DNA of 64,000 bases from Domibacillus mangrovi (GCF_001906925.1 NZ_MRWQ01000004.1:124001-188000), one strand, 5' to 3'. Shown: positions 35,149-44,154, numbered from the stretch's first letter. Notes: generated from the letters alone by a model not told the origin. A program made the numbers and translations.

Positions 35149-36482
35149 AAATAAATATGTGCAACGCCTGCAATAATAGGTAATGAAATGAGTGTACGGA
35201 TGAGAAAAATAATCAGTAAGTCTTTAAATGAAACGGGAATCTTCGTTCCAAGAAGCAGTCCGCCCACTTCAGACATATAAATAAGCTGCGAAACAGACAA
35301 AGCTGCGATGACAAATCTCGTCAATTCACTTTCGATTCCTGAGCCAATAATCGCCGGAAGGAACATATCAGCAAACCCAATCATAATCGTTTCGGACGCT
35401 TCCTGTGCAAACGGAATTTGCAATAATTCAAGAAGTGGGATGAAAGGCATGCCCAGCCACTGAAATAAAGGTGTTGTTTCCGCAATAATAAGTGCTGTTG
35501 TTCCGAGCGCCATCACGATTGGGGCAACACCAAGCCACATATCAAGTACATTTTTAAAGCCATCTTGCACGGTTTCTAATAAACCGTTTTTGTTGGCGCG
35601 TTTCACTGCCTGCTTGTAGCCATATGAAATAGCTGTATAGCCTTTAGGAATGGCTTCATCATCGTCTTGACGCGGTTTTTCATTAATAAATGTATCGGCT
35701 TTTCTTGAAAGTGGTGGAATACGAGGCATAATAAGTGCACAGGCGATTCCGGCTAAAACAACCGTCAAATAAAACGGAATGAAATAGTCCGCAAGTCCGA
35801 CCTGATCAATGACGACAAGACAAAATGTAATCGAAACAACAGAGAACATTGTGCCAATAATGGCTGCTTCTTTTTTCGTATAAAAGCCTTGTTCATACTG
35901 CTTGCTCGTGAGCAGTACACCAATTGTTCCATCACCGAGCCATGAAGCAAGTGCATCAATTGATGACCGCCCTGGCAGTTTAAATAACGGACGCATTATT
36001 TTTGTAAGCGAGTAGCCGACAAATTCAAGCAAACCGAAATTTAAAAGAAGCGGCAACAAAAGCCCAGCAAATAAAAAGACCGAAAATAAGACAGGCAAAA
36101 GGCCGATGAGCAACGTGCCGCCCGTTTCATCAGACCAAACAGCTTTTGGGCCGAGTTGGAAATATGTCATGACGGCAAAAATAGCGCCGACAACACGGAC
36201 AACAGTCCATACGGGTGAAACATTAAACAAAGTGGTCATAAAAGCAGAGTGACGGACGAAAGCAGGACGTATTACTTTCACGACAATCGTCGCACATGCA
36301 GCGAAGATGATTAAAACGGTCATAATCGCTGGGATGAGCGCCCCAATCCAGCCTTGCAGCGCATTGGACATAATTGCAATCGGAATCGTCAATCCTTCTT
36401 GCACAGGTATCGGTGTCATGAACAACAAAATCCCAATCAATGACGGAATAATAAACAGCCATGGGGATGTTTTTTCATGCAT
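35145..36482 (-). CDS. YjiH-family membrane protein with nucleoside-recognition (Gate) domains
   Basis: 445 residues, about ten helices. Two Gate-like segments: one around SSIDALASWLGDGTIGVLLTSKQYEQGFY (about 178-206) and one around EASETIMIGFADMFLPAIIGSG (about 360-380). Such proteins are thought to transport small solutes or act in sporulation-like contexts, as with SpoIIM/SpmA relatives, but YjiH proteins have no proven substrate. AAGGATTTTATAT precedes ATG 36482. A cre-like site lies about 105 bases upstream. Confidence 0.82.
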   Translation of the reverse strand: MHEKTSPWLFIIPSLIGILLFMTPIPVQEGLTIPIAIMSNALQGWIGALIPAIMTVLIIFAACATIVVKVIRPAFVRHSAFMTTLFNVSPVWTVVRVVGAIFAVMTYFQLGPKAVWSDETGGTLLIGLLPVLFSVFLFAGLLLPLLLNFGLLEFVGYSLTKIMRPLFKLPGRSSIDALASWLGDGTIGVLLTSKQYEQGFYTKKEAAIIGTMFSVVSITFCLVVIDQVGLADYFIPFYLTVVLAGIACALIMPRIPPLSRKADTFINEKPRQDDDEAIPKGYTAISYGYKQAVKRANKNGLLETVQDGFKNVLDMWLGVAPIVMALGTTALIIAETTPLFQWLGMPFIPLLELLQIPFAQEASETIMIGFADMFLPAIIGSGIESELTRFVIAALSVSQLIYMSEVGGLLLGTKIPVSFKDLLIIFLIRTLISLPIIAGVAHIYF

Positions 36483-36585
36483 ATATAAAATCCTTTCTTT
36501 GTATAAACATTCATACCTTGCACAGTTTAATACATCTATTCCCCAAAATCTACGAAATTAGTCGTATTCATAAAATACAGATTTT

Positions 36586-36599
36586 TGCTAACGCTTTCA
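36586..36599. promoter_or_regulatory. cre-like site between the yjiH-like and HAD genes
   Basis: TGCTAACGCTTTCA matches 12 of 14 positions of the CcpA consensus, including the central CG. It could serve the divergent yjiH-like gene or the HAD gene. Confidence 0.4.
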
Positions 36600-36697
36600 A
36601 TTGCTGACACTGGTAGATCATCGTCTTTTTGCGTATTTTGAAGAACTTTCATGTTAGAATTAAGAAGGAATTAAATATAAATGAGAAGGTGAAAAGA

Positions 36698-37570
36698 ATG
36701 ATTACAAGCATCGCAACGGACATGGACGGCACGTTATTGAACGGAGCAATGGAAGTGAGCGAAGCAAATCGTGACGCAATTAAAAAGGCACAGAAACTTG
36801 GTGTGGAAGTGATTGTTGCAACAGGGCGCTCATATGTAGAAGCCCGCTTTGCACTTGAAGGTTCAGGCATTGAGTGCCCGATTATTGCTGTCAATGGCGC
36901 GGAAATTCGTAACGAGGCCGGGGACATTATTCAATTCACTGCACTCGAAGATGATATAGCTTCTGATATTTATCATTGTTTAAAAGATGTCGATGTGTAT
37001 TTTGAAGTGTGCACAAATCATGGTACATATACGGATAATCCTGATAAAGCGGTTGAACTGCTCATTGACATTGTCTTATCAGCCACTCCAGAAACACCAA
37101 TCGAAGAAATTCGTGAAAAGGCGCAACAACGTATAAAAGAGAAACTCATTTTACCAATAGACGAATATGAACCCCTCATTCATGACAACGATCATCATAT
37201 TTACAAGTTTTTCGTTTTTTCAACAGACGATGATGTATTGCAAGTAGCATCAGACCGTCTTGCAGGCATTGCAGGCATTGTTGTTAGTTCGTCTGGGAAT
37301 GAAAACTTGGAAGTGACAAGTGAGCTCGCACAAAAAGGGATTGCACTCGAAGCTTTTTTAGCATCTAAAGGGTTGTCGATGAATGATGCATTTGCAGTTG
37401 GCGACAATTATAACGATTTATCGATGCTTGAGAAAGTTGGATATTCATATGCGATGGGCAATGCACATGAAAACATTAAACGAGCATGCCGATTTGAAAC
37501 AGCTAGTAATAATGAAAATGGTGTCGCGCAAGCGATTGAAGATGTACTGGAACGAAGTATGGTCAAATGA
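36698..37570 (+). CDS. Cof-type HAD-superfamily phosphatase
   Basis: 290 residues. Motif I ATDMDGTLLNG (nucleophile Asp at residue 8), motif II ATGRSY, motif IV GDNYNDLSMLE near 240, large type-IIB cap between. Likely a sugar-phosphate or cofactor phosphatase; substrate unknown. GAAGGTG lies 7 bases before ATG 36698. ilvA follows after 43 bases on the same strand with no terminator between, so the two may be cotranscribed. Confidence 0.88.
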   Translation: MITSIATDMDGTLLNGAMEVSEANRDAIKKAQKLGVEVIVATGRSYVEARFALEGSGIECPIIAVNGAEIRNEAGDIIQFTALEDDIASDIYHCLKDVDVYFEVCTNHGTYTDNPDKAVELLIDIVLSATPETPIEEIREKAQQRIKEKLILPIDEYEPLIHDNDHHIYKFFVFSTDDDVLQVASDRLAGIAGIVVSSSGNENLEVTSELAQKGIALEAFLASKGLSMNDAFAVGDNYNDLSMLEKVGYSYAMGNAHENIKRACRFETASNNENGVAQAIEDVLERSMVK

Positions 37571-37613
37571 TACAATTATTCTTAAAATTCGTACTTAAAA
37601 AGGAGAAATTGTC

Positions 37614-38861
37614 TTGTCGAAAGTATCAATCGAAGAAATCGTTGTAGCAAATCAAGTATTGAAAGATGTTGCTAGCAGAACGCCGCTTCAAAAAAATGAA
37701 ATTTTATCGGCGCGTTATGGCTGTAATATATATTTAAAAAGGGAAGACTTGCAAATTGTCCGCTCCTTTAAACTGCGCGGAGCCTACAATTTTATCCGCA
37801 GTTTGACAGAAGAAGAACGGGCGAAAGGTGTCGTGTGTGCAAGCGCTGGCAACCATGCGCAAGGTGTAGCCTATTCATGCCATGCACTTGGAATTGAAGG
37901 GAAAATTTTCATGCCGTCGACAACACCGGGCCAAAAAGTGTCGCAGGTGAAACGATTCGGCGGTGAAAATGTATCGGTCGTCCTAACGGGCGATACGTTT
38001 GATGATTCATATACAGCTGCGATGGAATATTGCACAGCAGAAGAGAAAGTATTTGTTCATCCTTTCGACGACCACCGAACGATTGCCGGACAGGGCACAG
38101 TCGCTGTTGAAATCATGAACGATGTGCAGGTGCCAATTGATTACATGTTCTGTGCCATTGGCGGCGGCGGGTTAGCTGCAGGTGTTGGTTCGTATTTAAA
38201 AGGCATCAGCCCGAATACGAAATTGATCGGTGTTGAGCCAGCAGGTGCAGCAGGGATGAAAGCATCGTTAAATAAAGGCGAAGTCACACGACTTGACACG
38301 ATTGATCCATTCGTTGACGGTGCAGCTGTGAAGCAAGTTGGCAATTTGACGATGGACATTTGTATGGACGTGCTCGATGGTATTTCCGTCATTCCAGAAG
38401 GGAAAGTATGTACAACAATTTTGCAGCTTTACAACGAGAGTGCGATCGTCGCTGAACCGGCCGGCGCATTATCTGTTGCGGCACTCGACTTTTACAAAGA
38501 TGAAATTAAAGGGAAAAATATCGTCTGCATCATTAGTGGAGGTAATAATGACATTGAACGAATGCAGGAAATTAAAGAGCGCTCGCTTATTTATGAAGGG
38601 CTTAAGCATTATTTCATTGTTACGTTCCCACAGCGTGCCGGTGCACTTCGTAAGTTTATGGCTGAAGTACTTGGTGAGCAGGATGACATTGCCCGCTTTG
38701 AGTACACGAAGCGGACAAATCGTGATGAAGGTCCAGTGCTGGTTGGCATTGAGCTGAAATGTAAAGAAGACTATGCTCCACTCGTGAAGCGTATGAAAGA
38801 AAACGGCTTCCCGTACATGGAAATCAACAACGATCCGTTGCTGTTTAATTTGTTGATTTAA
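37614..38861 (+). CDS. ilvA: Threonine ammonia-lyase (threonine dehydratase)
   Basis: Converts threonine to 2-oxobutyrate, first step of isoleucine synthesis. 415 residues: PLP domain with K53 in SFKLRGAYN, the SAGNHAQG phosphate-side motif, and the glycine-rich GGGGLAAGV loop; a single C-terminal ACT-like regulatory domain (about 330-415) that binds isoleucine. TTG 37614 is 8 bases after AGGAG. No T-box leader is visible in the 43 bases before it. Length matches the Bacillus single-ACT enzyme. Confidence 0.95.
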   Translation: MSKVSIEEIVVANQVLKDVASRTPLQKNEILSARYGCNIYLKREDLQIVRSFKLRGAYNFIRSLTEEERAKGVVCASAGNHAQGVAYSCHALGIEGKIFMPSTTPGQKVSQVKRFGGENVSVVLTGDTFDDSYTAAMEYCTAEEKVFVHPFDDHRTIAGQGTVAVEIMNDVQVPIDYMFCAIGGGGLAAGVGSYLKGISPNTKLIGVEPAGAAGMKASLNKGEVTRLDTIDPFVDGAAVKQVGNLTMDICMDVLDGISVIPEGKVCTTILQLYNESAIVAEPAGALSVAALDFYKDEIKGKNIVCIISGGNNDIERMQEIKERSLIYEGLKHYFIVTFPQRAGALRKFMAEVLGEQDDIARFEYTKRTNRDEGPVLVGIELKCKEDYAPLVKRMKENGFPYMEINNDPLLFNLLI

Positions 38862-38905
38862 GCAGATCTATTCTGGTGGAAACAGAACAAAAGCGGAATA
38901 TAGCG

Positions 38906-38937
38906 AAAAACGCAGGCATTGTAGCCCTGCGTTTTTT
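38906..38937. terminator. Bidirectional terminator between ilvA and bshB2
   Basis: AAAAACGCAGG and CCTGCGTTTTT pair; T runs on both strands. It overlaps the bshB2 stop codon. Confidence 0.88.
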
Positions 38938-39646
38938 ATTTAATTTCGGTTACTTTGTCATTTTCATCAAATGTGTATGTCCAGAAGTGCTCATAATTAA
39001 ATCGATCTTGCAGTTCGCTTCCTTCTTGCGCTACACCGGATTCAAGCTCTTTTAACATCCAGATCGTCTGCGAAATGTGGGCTTTCATTGCCTCCATTTT
39101 TTGATCATATACATGGCGGATATCATAACGGATATCGGCTGCACCGATTTCTTCAGCTGTATTGTTAGCAAAAGCTACGCAGTGAAGCTTTGGCCGTTTT
39201 TCCTCATCCATTGCCCGTACGGCACGAACGACAGCACGTGCCGTTGCTTCATGATCCGGGTGAACCGAGTAGCCTGGGTAAAATGTAATCACGAGTGATG
39301 GATCAAGTTCATTAATTAAGTCAGTCATCATATTCATCATTTTTTGATCATCTTCAAATTCAAGGGTTTTATCGCGCAAGCCCATCATACGTAAATCTTG
39401 AATTTTAATCGCTTCCACGGCTTTTTTGAGTTCTGCTTTGCGAATATCTGGAAGCGACTCACGTGTCGCAAAAGGGGGATTTCCAAGATTTCGTCCCATT
39501 TCGCCGAGTGTGAGGCACGCGTATGTAACGGGTGTTTCACGTTTTGTATGAATGGCGATCGTGCCGGATACGCCGAATGCTTCATCATCAGGGTGCGGTA
39601 AAATAACAAGGACGTGCCGCTCCTGTTCAACTTCCATCGTTTTCAT
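38936..39646 (-). CDS. bshB2: Bacillithiol biosynthesis deacetylase BshB2
   Basis: 236-residue LmbE/PIG-L zinc hydrolase that removes acetyl from GlcNAc-malate in bacillithiol synthesis. Zinc motif HPDDEAFG near residue 17 and the distal His in SVHPDHEATA near 128 are intact. GGGATG lies 7 bases before ATG 39646. It follows yojF by 18 bases, the same order as yojF-yojG in B. subtilis, where the two act together. Confidence 0.93.
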   Translation of the reverse strand: MKTMEVEQERHVLVILPHPDDEAFGVSGTIAIHTKRETPVTYACLTLGEMGRNLGNPPFATRESLPDIRKAELKKAVEAIKIQDLRMMGLRDKTLEFEDDQKMMNMMTDLINELDPSLVITFYPGYSVHPDHEATARAVVRAVRAMDEEKRPKLHCVAFANNTAEEIGAADIRYDIRHVYDQKMEAMKAHISQTIWMLKELESGVAQEGSELQDRFNYEHFWTYTFDENDKVTEIK

Positions 39647-39664
39647 GTTCTCATCCCTTTCCTT

Positions 39665-40012
39665 TTACTTAAATGGCGTTGTACCCATTTGCAAGGCAAC
39701 CGCCAGTTTTCCATCAAAGTCATGGCCCGCCATGAGCAAATGCCCATCTTCATCAAATCCATAATGCGTCAATCCTTCTGCGTATACCCAGCCAATTTCG
39801 AGCTTTAGTCCAACCCGATACGGTCCATCACCAACAATTTTGCCATGTTCATATGTAAGTTTTGCATTGCGGATATAAGCACCTGCAGAGAAAAACTTTT
39901 CGTCAAAGTGTGATGCATATGCACCGTTCGTCGTTTCCAGATGAAGATAAATTTCATCACCGGCAAATCGGTTTACGAGCTCCTGCACTTTTTCCGGTAA
40001 AATTGGTTCCAT
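39665..40012 (-). CDS. yojF: YojF-family protein (DUF1806), partner of BshB2
   Basis: About 115 residues, small beta-rich cytosolic protein of the DUF1806 family, found next to bshB2 in bacilli. The conserved middle LETTNGAYASHFDEKFFSAG is present. GGAGG 10 bases ahead sets the start at MEPILPEKVQ rather than the open frame's upstream ATG. Its exact role with BshB2 is unknown, but the gene pair is probably one operon. Confidence 0.9.
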   Translation of the reverse strand: MEPILPEKVQELVNRFAGDEIYLHLETTNGAYASHFDEKFFSAGAYIRNAKLTYEHGKIVGDGPYRVGLKLEIGWVYAEGLTHYGFDEDGHLLMAGHDFDGKLAVALQMGTTPFK

Positions 40013-40136
40013 GCCGTTAAACCCTCCAGTCAAAATCAATTCTTTGTTTATTGTACTAAAACTTTATCCAATTGGCGAAAATCTAGCTTTTTGAGTATGA
40101 TGAGAAAGGAAAATAATTTGAATAGGGGTGTTTGTT

Positions 40137-40700
40137 ATGAGCCAATCGATAAAAACAATTATTAAGGAACGCCGCTCGATTAAAAAATTCAATGGCCGTC
40201 CGGTAGAACAGTCTGATGTAACTGCTGTTTTAGCGGATGCCGCGTGGGCGCCGAACCATGGGAATCGTGAACCGTGGCGCTTTATTGTGGCAGCAGAAAG
40301 TGGACTTGATGCAATCCGCACGACGATGAAAGAATGCACAATTCCGAATTGGGAAGCACTCTCTCCTGAAGAACTTGATAAAAAGATTGCTGGATTTAAG
40401 CTGCCTGGTGCATTTGTTTTTGTAGTGGTGCCAGAAGATGCTCGTCAAAAAGAAAGACTAGAAGACTATTCCGCAACGAGCGCGCTTGTTCAAAATGCAC
40501 AATTGCTCGCATGGGAGAAAGGAATCGGCACATGCTGGAAAACGCCAGCGTGGATGGATGCACCGAAATTTAGAACAGCACTTGGTGTGAAACCGGGTGA
40601 GCGAATTCTTGCTATGCTTCAATTTGGCTATTATGATGAATTGCCAAAAGCAAAGCCACGCACACCAATCGAACAAAAAATCACATATTTTAGAAAATGA
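40137..40700 (+). CDS. Nitroreductase-family flavoprotein
   Basis: 187-residue FMN-dependent oxidoreductase fold. The N-terminal RRSIKKFNGRPVEQSDV and WAPNHGNREPWRFIVA bind FMN; GIGTCWKTPAWMD follows near 130. Members reduce nitroaromatics, quinones or enones with NAD(P)H. AGGGGTG lies 6 bases before ATG 40137; GTG 40128 is inside that site. Similar to B. subtilis YfhC by pattern. Monocistronic. Confidence 0.88.
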   Translation: MSQSIKTIIKERRSIKKFNGRPVEQSDVTAVLADAAWAPNHGNREPWRFIVAAESGLDAIRTTMKECTIPNWEALSPEELDKKIAGFKLPGAFVFVVVPEDARQKERLEDYSATSALVQNAQLLAWEKGIGTCWKTPAWMDAPKFRTALGVKPGERILAMLQFGYYDELPKAKPRTPIEQKITYFRK

Positions 40701-40726
40701 AAAACGGCTTAAGAGTCGTTTTTTTT
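40700..40726 (+). terminator. Terminator after the nitroreductase gene
   Basis: AAAACGGCT pairs with AGTCGTTTT, followed by a T run. Bases 40727-40961 contain no further gene or structure that was recognised. Confidence 0.75.
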
Positions 40727-40961
40727 ATTCGGACAAAATTTACAGTAATTAGTGCTAGTGTTCAAAAAAAGGGGGAAGTAATCAAAAAGTATGATGAGCG
40801 GTTGGAAATAAGTAAGCAGAACCTATGATTACTCTTTTTTAATAAGGCTCTTTTATATGATGATGTTGATATTACATGAAAAAATAGACCATCCTTTTTG
40901 ATGATCTTACTCTTTAACTAAAGTAACCAGTTAACTGAAGAACAATAGGCATTATTTTGAA

Positions 40962-41246
40962 CTATAATCTTAGAATTTTAACAGTTATAATGATGAACAG
41001 TAAAATGATATTTACCCAGACAAAAAATCTAATCATAAATTCTGCCCAAAACTTCCTATGCAAACCAAAGTAAAGGATAATGCCATAAAATAAGAGGCTA
41101 CTAGCTATACGAAATCCGGAAATTTTTTCAATTCCCAAATTAAAAATATCAATGAATGTATTTATTAAAACAGTGATAATAAATACAAATAGGTATATCT
41201 TATATTTTTTTTCTTTTTTCTTGGACTCATATTTAAATTCATACAT
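40962..41246 (-). CDS. Small hypothetical membrane protein
   Basis: 94 residues, not recognised. A lysine-rich N terminus (about 1-15) precedes three hydrophobic segments at about 17-37, 47-62 and 70-92, suggesting a three-helix membrane protein with the N terminus inside. GAGGT lies 7 bases before ATG 41246. The gene and its flanks are strikingly AT-rich compared with the neighbours, so recent acquisition is possible. Confidence 0.65.
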   Translation of the reverse strand: MYEFKYESKKKEKKYKIYLFVFIITVLINTFIDIFNLGIEKISGFRIASSLLFYGIILYFGLHRKFWAEFMIRFFVWVNIILLFIIITVKILRL

Positions 41247-41357
41247 TTTTATTACCTCAAATGATCTTCTTTTTTCCTTAGATTAACAAATATGTACTTC
41301 AATTATTCTGCCACTATAATTTAACAAGAAAATCAACAATAAACTTTAACAGAGCCT

Positions 41358-41390
41358 TTAAAAAAACCGCCGGGGGGCTTGCCCGGCGGT
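41358..41390 (-). terminator. Terminator after pdxK
   Basis: ACCGCCGGG and CCCGGCGGT pair; on the minus strand a T run follows. Confidence 0.92.
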
Positions 41391-41398
41391 CTCAAAAC

Positions 41399-42196
41399 TT
41401 ATTTTTGATTGTACGCTCCATGCATAACCGGACCTACGTATTCGTTCAGCTTCCAGCCATGTTGGATAGCGGCGTTAACAAATTCTTTTGCATGATTAAC
41501 TGCTGTTTTTACGTCGTGGCCGTTCGCAAGGTTTGCAGTGATCGCTGCTGCAAATGTGCAACCGGCGCCGTGATTGTACGTTGTATTATGTTTTTCACCT
41601 TCAAGCAAAATAAATTCATTACCATCATAGAAAAGATCAATCGCTTTGTCATGCTCCAGCTGTTTACCGCCTTTAATAACAACATTTTTCGCCCCAAGTT
41701 CATGAATCTTTTTCGCTGCTTCTTTCATATCGTCAATCGTACGGATTGGGCCAACACCGGATAGCTGCCGTGCTTCAAACAGGTTCGGTGTAACAACAGT
41801 GGCAAGTGGCAACAATAAATCGCGCGTTGCTTCTGCGGCTTCTGGATTCAATACTTCATCTTCGCCTTTGCAGACCATCACCGGGTCGATGACGACTTTT
41901 TCCACGCTATTTGCTTTAATTGACGCTGCAGCCGTCTGGATGATTTCCGGTGTAGCGAGCATACCGGTTTTCAACGCATCAATGCCTGTTGACATGGCTG
42001 TTTTCAACTGTGCTTCAAGCACATTAACCGCAAGAGGGAATACGCCGTGGCTCCAGCCGTTTTCGGGATCCATCGTTACGATCGTCGTAAGGGCTGTCAT
42101 CCCGTATGTATCATGCTCCTGGAATGTTTTTAAATCGGCCTGAATGCCAGCTCCGCCGCTTGTATCAGATCCTGCAATCGTTAATGTTTTTTTCAT
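41399..42196 (-). CDS. pdxK: Pyridoxine/pyridoxal kinase of the ThiD-like type
   Basis: 265 residues, ribokinase fold. It phosphorylates pyridoxal or pyridoxine, and relatives accept hydroxymethylpyrimidine. The sequence follows B. subtilis PdxK closely from memory: LTIAGSDTSGGAGIQADLKTFQEHD at the start, VVIDPVMVCKGEDEVL in the middle, and the catalytic HGAGCTFAAAI loop near 215. GGAGG lies 8-9 bases before ATG 42196. A strict ThiD function in thiamine synthesis cannot be excluded; no thi genes are adjacent. Confidence 0.9.
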   Translation of the reverse strand: MKKTLTIAGSDTSGGAGIQADLKTFQEHDTYGMTALTTIVTMDPENGWSHGVFPLAVNVLEAQLKTAMSTGIDALKTGMLATPEIIQTAAASIKANSVEKVVIDPVMVCKGEDEVLNPEAAEATRDLLLPLATVVTPNLFEARQLSGVGPIRTIDDMKEAAKKIHELGAKNVVIKGGKQLEHDKAIDLFYDGNEFILLEGEKHNTTYNHGAGCTFAAAITANLANGHDVKTAVNHAKEFVNAAIQHGWKLNEYVGPVMHGAYNQK

Positions 42197-42550
42197 GGTG
42201 AAAATACCTCCTTCTAAATACACTTTCTCTAGTGTAAAAAACTATTGGCAAATGTACAAGAAATAATGTCAACGTCCTTTTTCGAAGGACACTGTTATTG
42301 ATGTGGTCCTTGCTTCTGCCAAACGCTCAGATTCGTCATTATGATGTGCAAATCCATCAATATCACCCTTCACAAATCGATCTTACATAAATTGAGTGGT
42401 AGTCCGCACTGCTTCTGTATAATCATTTACCACTTTGACGGTATATGAAAGGGGAAACTTTTCCCTTTTCTGTACTGCTCCCTTTTTAGCGACCCACATT
42501 ATTTTCAAACAAAGGCTGGCTCGATTATAATGGACCAAGAGGTGATTAAA
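42197..42550. other. Gene-free interval between divergent pdxK and ung
   Basis: About 350 bases with the two promoter regions. It contains two small inverted repeats: GTCCTTTTTCGAAGGAC near 42270 and AAAGGGGAAACTTTTCCCTTT near 42450. No repeat copy or riboswitch was recognised. Confidence 0.5.
42503..42531 (+). promoter_or_regulatory. Probable sigma-A promoter of ung
   Basis: TTTCAA (42503-42508), 17-base spacer, perfect TATAAT (42526-42531). It lies 20 bases before the ung start codon, so the leader would be only about 12-14 bases, just enough for the ribosome site. Confidence 0.5.
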
Positions 42551-43234
42551 ATGACAAAACAAATTTTAAAAAACGATTGGGGTCCGCTATTGGAATCCGA
42601 ATTTGACGCGCCATATTATAAGCAGCTCAGGTCCTTTTTAAAAGAAGAATATAAAAGCAGCATCATTTATCCAAATATGGATGACATTTTCAACGCTCTC
42701 CATTTTACCCCATATGAAAATGTGAAAGTCGTCATTCTAGGGCAGGATCCCTATCACGGGCCGGGACAGGCGCATGGACTTAGTTTTTCCGTGCAACCGG
42801 GTATTGCACCGCCACCTTCACTTAAAAATATATATAAAGAATTGAATACAGATCTCGGTTGCCCTGTGCCAAGTCATGGCTATTTGAAGCAATGGACGGA
42901 TGAAGGCGTGTTGCTGTTAAATACAGTGCTGACTGTACGGGATGGACAGGCTCATTCACACCGTGGGAAAGGGTGGGAGACTTTCACAGACCGTGTCATT
43001 ACACTCATTAGCGAGAGGGAAAAACCTGCTGTTTTTTTGCTTTGGGGCCGACCAGCTCAAAGTAAACGGTCTTTAATTGATGAAAACAAGCATCGAGTCA
43101 TTCAATCGCCGCATCCGAGTCCGCTGTCTGCATCTCGTGGCTTTTTCGGAAGCCGTCCATTTTCAAAGACGAATGACTGTCTGAAAGAAATGGGTGAGGC
43201 ACCGATCAATTGGTGTTTGAACGAATTGTCGTAA
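42551..43234 (+). CDS. ung: Uracil-DNA glycosylase
   Basis: Removes uracil from DNA in base-excision repair. 227 residues: water-activating loop GQDPYHG at 64-70 with catalytic Asp66, AHGLSFSV, and the Leu-intercalation loop [11 protein letters not shown] near 190 with catalytic His. AGAGGTG lies 6-7 bases before ATG 42551; the upstream in-frame ATG 42530 has no site. Followed by a parS site and then the small ywd genes, as a conserved block in bacilli. Confidence 0.96.
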   Translation: MTKQILKNDWGPLLESEFDAPYYKQLRSFLKEEYKSSIIYPNMDDIFNALHFTPYENVKVVILGQDPYHGPGQAHGLSFSVQPGIAPPPSLKNIYKELNTDLGCPVPSHGYLKQWTDEGVLLLNTVLTVRDGQAHSHRGKGWETFTDRVITLISEREKPAVFLLWGRPAQSKRSLIDENKHRVIQSPHPSPLSASRGFFGSRPFSKTNDCLKEMGEAPINWCLNELS

Positions 43235-43235
43235 A

Positions 43236-43251
43236 GGTTTCACGTGAAACA
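43236..43251. promoter_or_regulatory. parS chromosome-partition site (ParB/Spo0J binding)
   Basis: GGTTTCACGTGAAACA matches 15 of 16 bases of the Bacillus parS consensus TGTTNCACGTGAAACA; only the first base differs. It lies two bases after the ung stop codon. ParB loads at such sites and recruits SMC. Confidence 0.85.
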
Positions 43252-43285
43252 TATGAATTTTTGCTAAAATAAAGGGGAGAAAACG

Positions 43286-43465
43286 TTGTCTATGGAACCG
43301 AATTGTTTAAAGTGCCAGTATTTTTATGTGACGTGGGATTCTGGAGCACCGCGTGGGTGCCGTGCATACGGATTTAAAACGAAACAACTCCCGTCGATTG
43401 TCGTCCGTCGTTCATCGGGTCATCCATGTTATCAGTTTGCCATGAAAGCAGGTGAGAAAAAATGA
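43286..43465 (+). CDS. Small cysteine-containing protein between ung and ywdI
   Basis: 59 residues, beginning SMEPNCLKCQYFYVTWD with a CxxC pair, then GCRAYGFK and HPCYQF, so four cysteines could bind a metal. AAAGGGGAG is 7 bases before TTG 43286; ATG 43292 is the alternative. Its stop codon overlaps the ywdI start in an ATGA arrangement, indicating translational coupling. Function unknown. It looks like a real conserved small gene of this block rather than noise, because of the ribosome site and the overlap. Confidence 0.8.
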   Translation: MSMEPNCLKCQYFYVTWDSGAPRGCRAYGFKTKQLPSIVVRRSSGHPCYQFAMKAGEKK

Positions 43466-43731
43466 ATATATCGCATGAAAAAGTACTTGCGAAAATGGAA
43501 CAGGAGATGATCGCTGCGAAGATGGCATCGCCGGATGACATCAAGAGGCATGTGTACACAATTAAATCACTGTGTGAGTTAATGCTTGGTGCGGGATTAA
43601 GTGAATACGAAACGCGGCCTATTGTGACGCAGGCGGATGCTATGCATACACAATCGCCGGCAACGATTCAGCAAACAGAGCGGCTTATAACAGATGATGG
43701 ATCTAACGGAGATTCTATTTTTGATTTTTAA
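43462..43731 (+). CDS. ywdI: YwdI-family protein (DUF5327)
   Basis: 89 residues, helical, cytosolic, with an N-terminal helix (ISHEKVLAKMEQEMIAAKM) and a variable acidic tail ending IFDF. Identity rests on position in the ung-ywdK block and on size. ATG 43462 overlaps the previous stop; GGTGAG lies just upstream. Function unknown. Confidence 0.75.
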   Translation: MNISHEKVLAKMEQEMIAAKMASPDDIKRHVYTIKSLCELMLGAGLSEYETRPIVTQADAMHTQSPATIQQTERLITDDGSNGDSIFDF

Positions 43732-43743
43732 AGGAGCAGAAAA

Positions 43744-44115
43744 ATGAAATTATTTATTATTTTGGGCGCAATCAATGCCTTTCTAGCCGTCGGACTGGGC
43801 GCATTCGGTGCGCATGGACTCGAGGGGAAAGTTGAACCGAAGTATTTGGAAATATGGAAAACAGCGGTACAGTATCAAATGTTTCATGCGATTGGTTTAA
43901 TCATTATCGGCTTTTTAATGGGGCAGTTCCCGGGCAGCTCCGCATTAAACTGGTCCGGTTGGTTGATGTTCATAGGAATTATATTATTCTCGGGGAGTCT
44001 GTTTGTCCTTGCTGTCACAGCGATTAGCAAGCTGGGCGCCATCACACCAATAGGTGGTCTCGCGTTTTTGATCGCATGGGTGTTAATCATTATAGCGGCA
44101 GTAAAAAATATGTGA
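43744..44115 (+). CDS. ywdK: DUF423 membrane protein (YwdK)
   Basis: 123 residues, four hydrophobic helices; the conserved GAFGAHGLEGKVEPKYLEIWKTAVQYQMFHA block after helix 1 defines the DUF423 family. Role unknown. AAAGGAG lies 6 bases before ATG 43744. Last gene of the ung-43286-ywdI-ywdK run, closed by a shared terminator. Confidence 0.88.
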   Translation: MKLFIILGAINAFLAVGLGAFGAHGLEGKVEPKYLEIWKTAVQYQMFHAIGLIIIGFLMGQFPGSSALNWSGWLMFIGIILFSGSLFVLAVTAISKLGAITPIGGLAFLIAWVLIIIAAVKNM

Positions 44116-44120
44116 TGAAA

Positions 44121-44154
44121 GGAAGGGAATCCCGACGAACGGGATTCCCTTCTT
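44121..44154. terminator. Bidirectional terminator between ywdK and gerQ
   Basis: GAAGGGAATCCCG and CGGGATTCCCTTC pair perfectly around five bases. Confidence 0.85.

Noticed and set aside
37571-37613. T-box or other leader riboswitch for ilvA
   Set aside because: Only 43 bases separate ilvA from the previous gene; no specifier-loop or T-box sequence is present.
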